Positions 61,486-64,000 of a stretch of DNA of 64,000 nucleotides are shown here, piece after piece (the stretch's first letter is position 1; every line of letters starts with the position of its first letter). The stretch comes from CAIXDB01 sp038327915 (lineage in GTDB: Bacteria; Patescibacteriota; Minisyncoccia; Phycocordibacterales; DATDWN01). The position numbers were made by a program, and so were the translations under genes. The stretch covers positions 1 through 64,000 of the forward strand of contig JBBQLO010000001.1 of the NCBI GenBank assembly GCA_038327915.1. The letters run 5' to 3'. The notes beneath the pieces are model-generated. The model saw only the letters and a list, made by a program, of their open reading frames with translations. It did no database searches and was not told where the DNA came from.

Positions 61486-62253
61486 ATGAATAATCCACAA
61501 GAAAAAGAGGTTCATGTTTTATATAAAAAACTTGGGGAGACGCCACTTGAGTGCGTGGAGCGGTATCGAAGCGACAAGCTGGAATTGGCTGGAACCCCTC
61601 TCACATATGCTGGACGGCTCGACCCTCTGGCAGAGGGTGTGCTCATTGCATTGTCCGGAGAGGGTGTCGCCCAAAAAAGTGATTTTTTAAAATTGTCGAA
61701 GACATATGAGTGTAAAATCTTGTGGGGATTTCATACGGACTCACTTGATATTTTGGGAGTGGTTTCTCTACAGAGACATACACCTCTTCCAAGTTCGGAG
61801 GATGTCGAAAAAATCATTCAAAAATCCGTCGGGATATTCCACCAGAAATATCCGCATTATTCCTCACGAACAGTTGGAGGTAAGTCTCTTATTGAGTGGT
61901 CTCGTTTAGGGAGAATAGGAGAAATAGAAATTCCGTCACATGAAGTAGAAATTTTAAAAGCGGAATATGTGTCGCGAATACAGATAAATGGTGAAGAATT
62001 GCAAAAAGAAATTATTCGTCGGGTTGGTTTGGTGAGTGGGGATTTTCGTCAGAAGGAAATTAAAAATAAATGGAGAAAAGCTTTTTCGCAAGATGTAAAA
62101 ACCACGTACACCATTGACACAGTGAGACTCGAGGTTTCAAGCGGATTTTACGTTCGGCAATTTGTGGCGGATCTCGCACACACACTTGAGACCCAAGCCA
62201 CTACTTTTCATATACTCCGCACACAGGTAGGAAAATATAAAGTTAAAAAGTAA
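61486..62253 (+). CDS. truB: tRNA pseudouridine-55 synthase
   Basis: Makes pseudouridine 55 in the T-loop of tRNAs. 255 residues. The catalytic block is TYAGRLDPLAEGVLIALSGE (catalytic Asp in G-R-L-D-P-L-A-x-G), preceded by YKKLGETPLECVERY; later KTYECKILWGFHTDSLDILG and the C-terminal RLEVSSGFYVRQFVADLA are family features. The usual N-terminal DKP-G-xTS motif is changed to KLGETPLE, as in a subset of CPR TruB-like proteins (from memory). Divergent from hisS, with only 20 nt between the start codons. Confidence 0.92.
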   Translation: MNNPQEKEVHVLYKKLGETPLECVERYRSDKLELAGTPLTYAGRLDPLAEGVLIALSGEGVAQKSDFLKLSKTYECKILWGFHTDSLDILGVVSLQRHTPLPSSEDVEKIIQKSVGIFHQKYPHYSSRTVGGKSLIEWSRLGRIGEIEIPSHEVEILKAEYVSRIQINGEELQKEIIRRVGLVSGDFRQKEIKNKWRKAFSQDVKTTYTIDTVRLEVSSGFYVRQFVADLAHTLETQATTFHILRTQVGKYKVKK

Positions 62254-62319
62254 TTTGCATTTTTTAGTGAGTATGGTTGAATAGTAATAGAGTAGTTAAA
62301 TTTAGCGCAGGAGTGAATT

Positions 62320-62508
62320 TTGGAAAATTTCAATGCACGTACGCGTGAGGTTCACCTTCATGATCTTTTTGCTGGCAATGGACTCCAACCTTTGAGGAAT
62401 AAAAGAAGGAAGCGAGGTATGGAGAGTCCGAAGAGGTCCTTCAAGAAGGCAACCGTGAAGAGGATTGCAGGCAAGAAGACCCGCCCACGCGCTGCAAGAC
62501 AGAGATAG
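62320..62508 (+). CDS. Small, very basic protein, Shine-Dalgarno-led
   Basis: A 62-residue protein with AGGAG (62309-62313) 6 nt before a TTG start. The C-terminal half is extremely basic (RNKRRKRGMESPKRSFKKAT, then KRIAGKKTRPRAARQR), pointing to nucleic-acid binding. No family recognised. A strong terminator begins 11 nt after the stop. It belongs to the Shine-Dalgarno-led class and is followed by another of that class. Confidence 0.55.
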   Translation: MENFNARTREVHLHDLFAGNGLQPLRNKRRKRGMESPKRSFKKATVKRIAGKKTRPRAARQR

Positions 62509-62518
62509 GTGACATAAT

Positions 62519-62550
62519 GCCCCGACTGCAGATATCGCAGTCGGGGCTTT
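62519..62550 (+). terminator. Intrinsic terminator
   Basis: GCCCCGACTGC (62519-62529), loop AGATATC, GCAGTCGGGGC (62537-62547), then TTT. An 11-bp perfect stem. Confidence 0.8.
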
Positions 62551-62577
62551 GCTTTGCAATTTTTTATCGGGAGTGCT

Positions 62578-62934
62578 ATGAGCCCGTCTAAATTAAAGAG
62601 AGTATTTGGAAAAGTGTTAATGGGGGTAATGGAGGAGGAGAGAATAAGCCAAACTTTTTTGGCCAAGAAGGTAGGAATTCCAAAACATGAATTAGGAGAG
62701 ATTGTATTGGGGAGGCGTTCAATCGCACCAAGTAAGGAATGTAGGAGCCTGCATGCAGTCGTTTATGCTCTTCGTCTAGAAAAAGGTCTTCTCAGAAATT
62801 CTCTATTCGGTATCCTTGAGAAATTATGCACACTTCGCAGGGAAAATAAGAGGAGATATAAAAGACTTTTCAGAAGAGGAGTCCATGGCGTAGCCGATGC
62901 AGAAAGGCTACAACGTCTCTTGAGGTCATTTTAA
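62578..62934 (+). CDS. Small HTH-like basic protein, Shine-Dalgarno-led
   Basis: A 118-residue protein; CGGGAG stands 4 nt before ATG 62578. Residues about 22-60 resemble an XRE-type helix-turn-helix (ERISQTFLAKKVGIPKHELG, EIVLGRRSIAPS); the rest is strongly basic (LRRENKRRYKRLFRRG). May bind DNA or RNA. A terminator follows 25 nt after the stop. Together with the 62320 gene it makes a small two-unit island between truB and typA. Confidence 0.6.
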   Translation: MSPSKLKRVFGKVLMGVMEEERISQTFLAKKVGIPKHELGEIVLGRRSIAPSKECRSLHAVVYALRLEKGLLRNSLFGILEKLCTLRRENKRRYKRLFRRGVHGVADAERLQRLLRSF

Positions 62935-62959
62935 ACAGTACTTTTTTTATGAACATTCA

Positions 62960-62995
62960 AATCCCCGAGCAGTTGCTTCGGGGATTCTCTTTTTG
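62960..62995 (+). terminator. Intrinsic terminator after the 62578 gene
   Basis: AATCCCCGA (62960-62968) pairs with TCGGGGATT (62978-62986), followed by CTCTTTTT. Confidence 0.75.
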
Positions 62996-63027
62996 TTTCA
63001 TATTTCTGCACACCCCCATGTATGTAA

Positions 63028-64000
63028 TTATTTTTTCATCAATTTTTTGCGAAGTCGTACAGACTTTGGAGTGATCTCAATGTATTCATCTTCAGACATA
63101 ATTTCCATTGATTTTTCAATATCGAGTGCGTAAGTGGCTGCAAGATAGACAGAGTCGTCTGAACCAGAAGCACGCATGTTTGTCAGCTGTTTGCCTTTAG
63201 TAGGATTTACGAGCAAGTCTTCACCTTTTGAGACATTGCCAATAACCTGACCCTCGTATACTTCTGTTCCAGGTTCTATATAGAGAGTTCCACGTTGTTG
63301 CAAGTTGTCGAGAGCAAAAGCAAGTACCTTACCTTTCATCATCGAAACCATCGAACCGTAGTGGGTGCGTTTTATTTCACCCACATATTCACGAAATTCA
63401 ACAAAACGAGATGAGAGAATACCCTTGCCTCTGGTATCAATGACGAATTGCCCCCGATAGCCTAAAAGTCCTCGAGTAGGGATTTCAAATATGATTCGCT
63501 GGGCACCGTTTTCTTGTTTGATGCTTGTTAATATTCCACGACGTTCAGTTAGTTTAGAAATGACAGCACTCGCGACATCGTCAGAAACATCAATAATAAC
63601 TTCTTCAAAAGGTTCCATTTTGACACCATCTACTTCTTTTATAATAACTTGAGGTTGTGAGACTTGGAGTTCGTAGCCTTCACGTCGCATGTTTTCGAGG
63701 AGTATTGCGATGTGTAATTCTCCACGACCAAATACTGTCATAGTATCGCCGGTGAAATCTACTTTGAGTCCGACGTTAATCTCCAATTCCTTTTCCAGTC
63801 GTTCACGAATTTGCCGTCCGGTCACGTATTTGCCTTCTCGCCCAGCGAACGGAGAGTCATTGACCAGAAAATTGAGAGAAATAGTTGGCTCGTCTATATT
63901 GATACTTGGCAAAGCTTTGGCATTTTCGTCTTTACAGAGAGTGTCGCCGATGTAGACTGTGGGCAGACCAGCTACCATAACAATGTCACCTGCGATAGCT
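63028..64000 (-). CDS. typA: Translational GTPase TypA/BipA, C-terminal part (5' end outside the window)
   Basis: Ribosome-associated GTPase used in stress and 50S assembly. The minus-strand frame enters from the window edge (AGDIV just upstream of the first internal Met) and runs to the stop at 63028. The G domain is outside. Visible are domain 2 (VYIGDTLC), domain III (PTISLNFLVNDSPFAGREGK, TVFGRGELHIAILLENMRRE), the TypA-specific EEVIIDVSDD-type region and RGLLGYRGQFVIDTRGKGIL, and the C-terminal domain with NLQQRGTLYIEPGTEVYEGQ, TNMRASGSDD and PKSVRLRK. Confidence 0.96.
   Translation of the reverse strand, partial: AIAGDIVMVAGLPTVYIGDTLCKDENAKALPSINIDEPTISLNFLVNDSPFAGREGKYVTGRQIRERLEKELEINVGLKVDFTGDTMTVFGRGELHIAILLENMRREGYELQVSQPQVIIKEVDGVKMEPFEEVIIDVSDDVASAVISKLTERRGILTSIKQENGAQRIIFEIPTRGLLGYRGQFVIDTRGKGILSSRFVEFREYVGEIKRTHYGSMVSMMKGKVLAFALDNLQQRGTLYIEPGTEVYEGQVIGNVSKGEDLLVNPTKGKQLTNMRASGSDDSVYLAATYALDIEKSMEIMSEDEYIEITPKSVRLRKKLMKK

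Overview
The window looks like a chromosomal segment of an ultra-small Candidate Phyla Radiation bacterium (Patescibacteria, most likely Parcubacteria/Paceibacteria). This is inferred from the AT-rich base composition, the many short membrane-anchored proteins of unknown function, the sparse metabolism (mostly a glycolysis/pentose-phosphate fragment), the membrane-anchored Clp ATPase and the S16 protein with a long charged tail. TGA is used as a stop codon, which argues against code-25 Gracilibacteria/SR1. I saw no tRNA, rRNA or CRISPR array.

Layout. 0-7.3 kb: end of an IS30-like element, a DEAD-box helicase, an RsiV-like protein, DedA, a thermonuclease, xseAB, a LOG-PCD fusion and an FKBP isomerase. 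7.3-15 kb: tgt, uvrB carrying an intein, and an rpsP-khpA-trmD cluster with an unknown gene at the usual rimM place. 15-19.3 kb: an M16 pseudogene, then gap, rpiB, rpe and only the N-terminal half of transketolase. 19.3-29.5 kb: membrane proteins, a J-like/S41 protein, a membrane Clp ATPase with a degenerate first ATPase domain, a DnaQ-like pseudogene, a DUF2914 protein and an MFS-inhibitor fusion. 29.5-34.6 kb: an ECF sigma factor with a partner membrane protein, followed by a flavinylation module (FMN-binding protein, ApbE, NqrB/RnfD-FNR fusion). 35-42.6 kb: a PIF1-like helicase, a large exported lipase-like protein, a YgjP-type peptidase, an alkyltransferase-like protein and an EVE protein. 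42.6-56.6 kb: rpoB, rpoC, dnaG, rpoD and a UvrD-nuclease. 56.6-64 kb: a DsbA-like protein, an RNase H-fold exonuclease, an HTH/ParB-like operon, hisS, truB, two small basic or HTH genes and the 3' part of typA.

The strongest overall pattern is two modes of gene start. Most recognisable genes have a -10-like hexamer (TATAAT, TATACT, TACAAT, TACACT and similar) ending exactly 6 nt, sometimes 7-8 nt, before the start codon and have no Shine-Dalgarno sequence, so their mRNAs are probably leaderless. Scattered singly between them are genes of unknown function with a strong Shine-Dalgarno sequence (GGAGG type), often a separate -35/-10 promoter, and a strong terminator just after the stop codon. 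Two of these (7321-7482 minus; 8899-9089 plus, frame-broken) are very short and easily overlooked.

A second pattern is a dispersed structured repeat of about 175 nt with three copies (18.2, 49.8 and 57.4 kb). Its core is conserved, while its outer arms differ between copies but stay self-complementary, partly through G-U pairs. This suggests a structured RNA or hairpin element rather than a simple transposon end.
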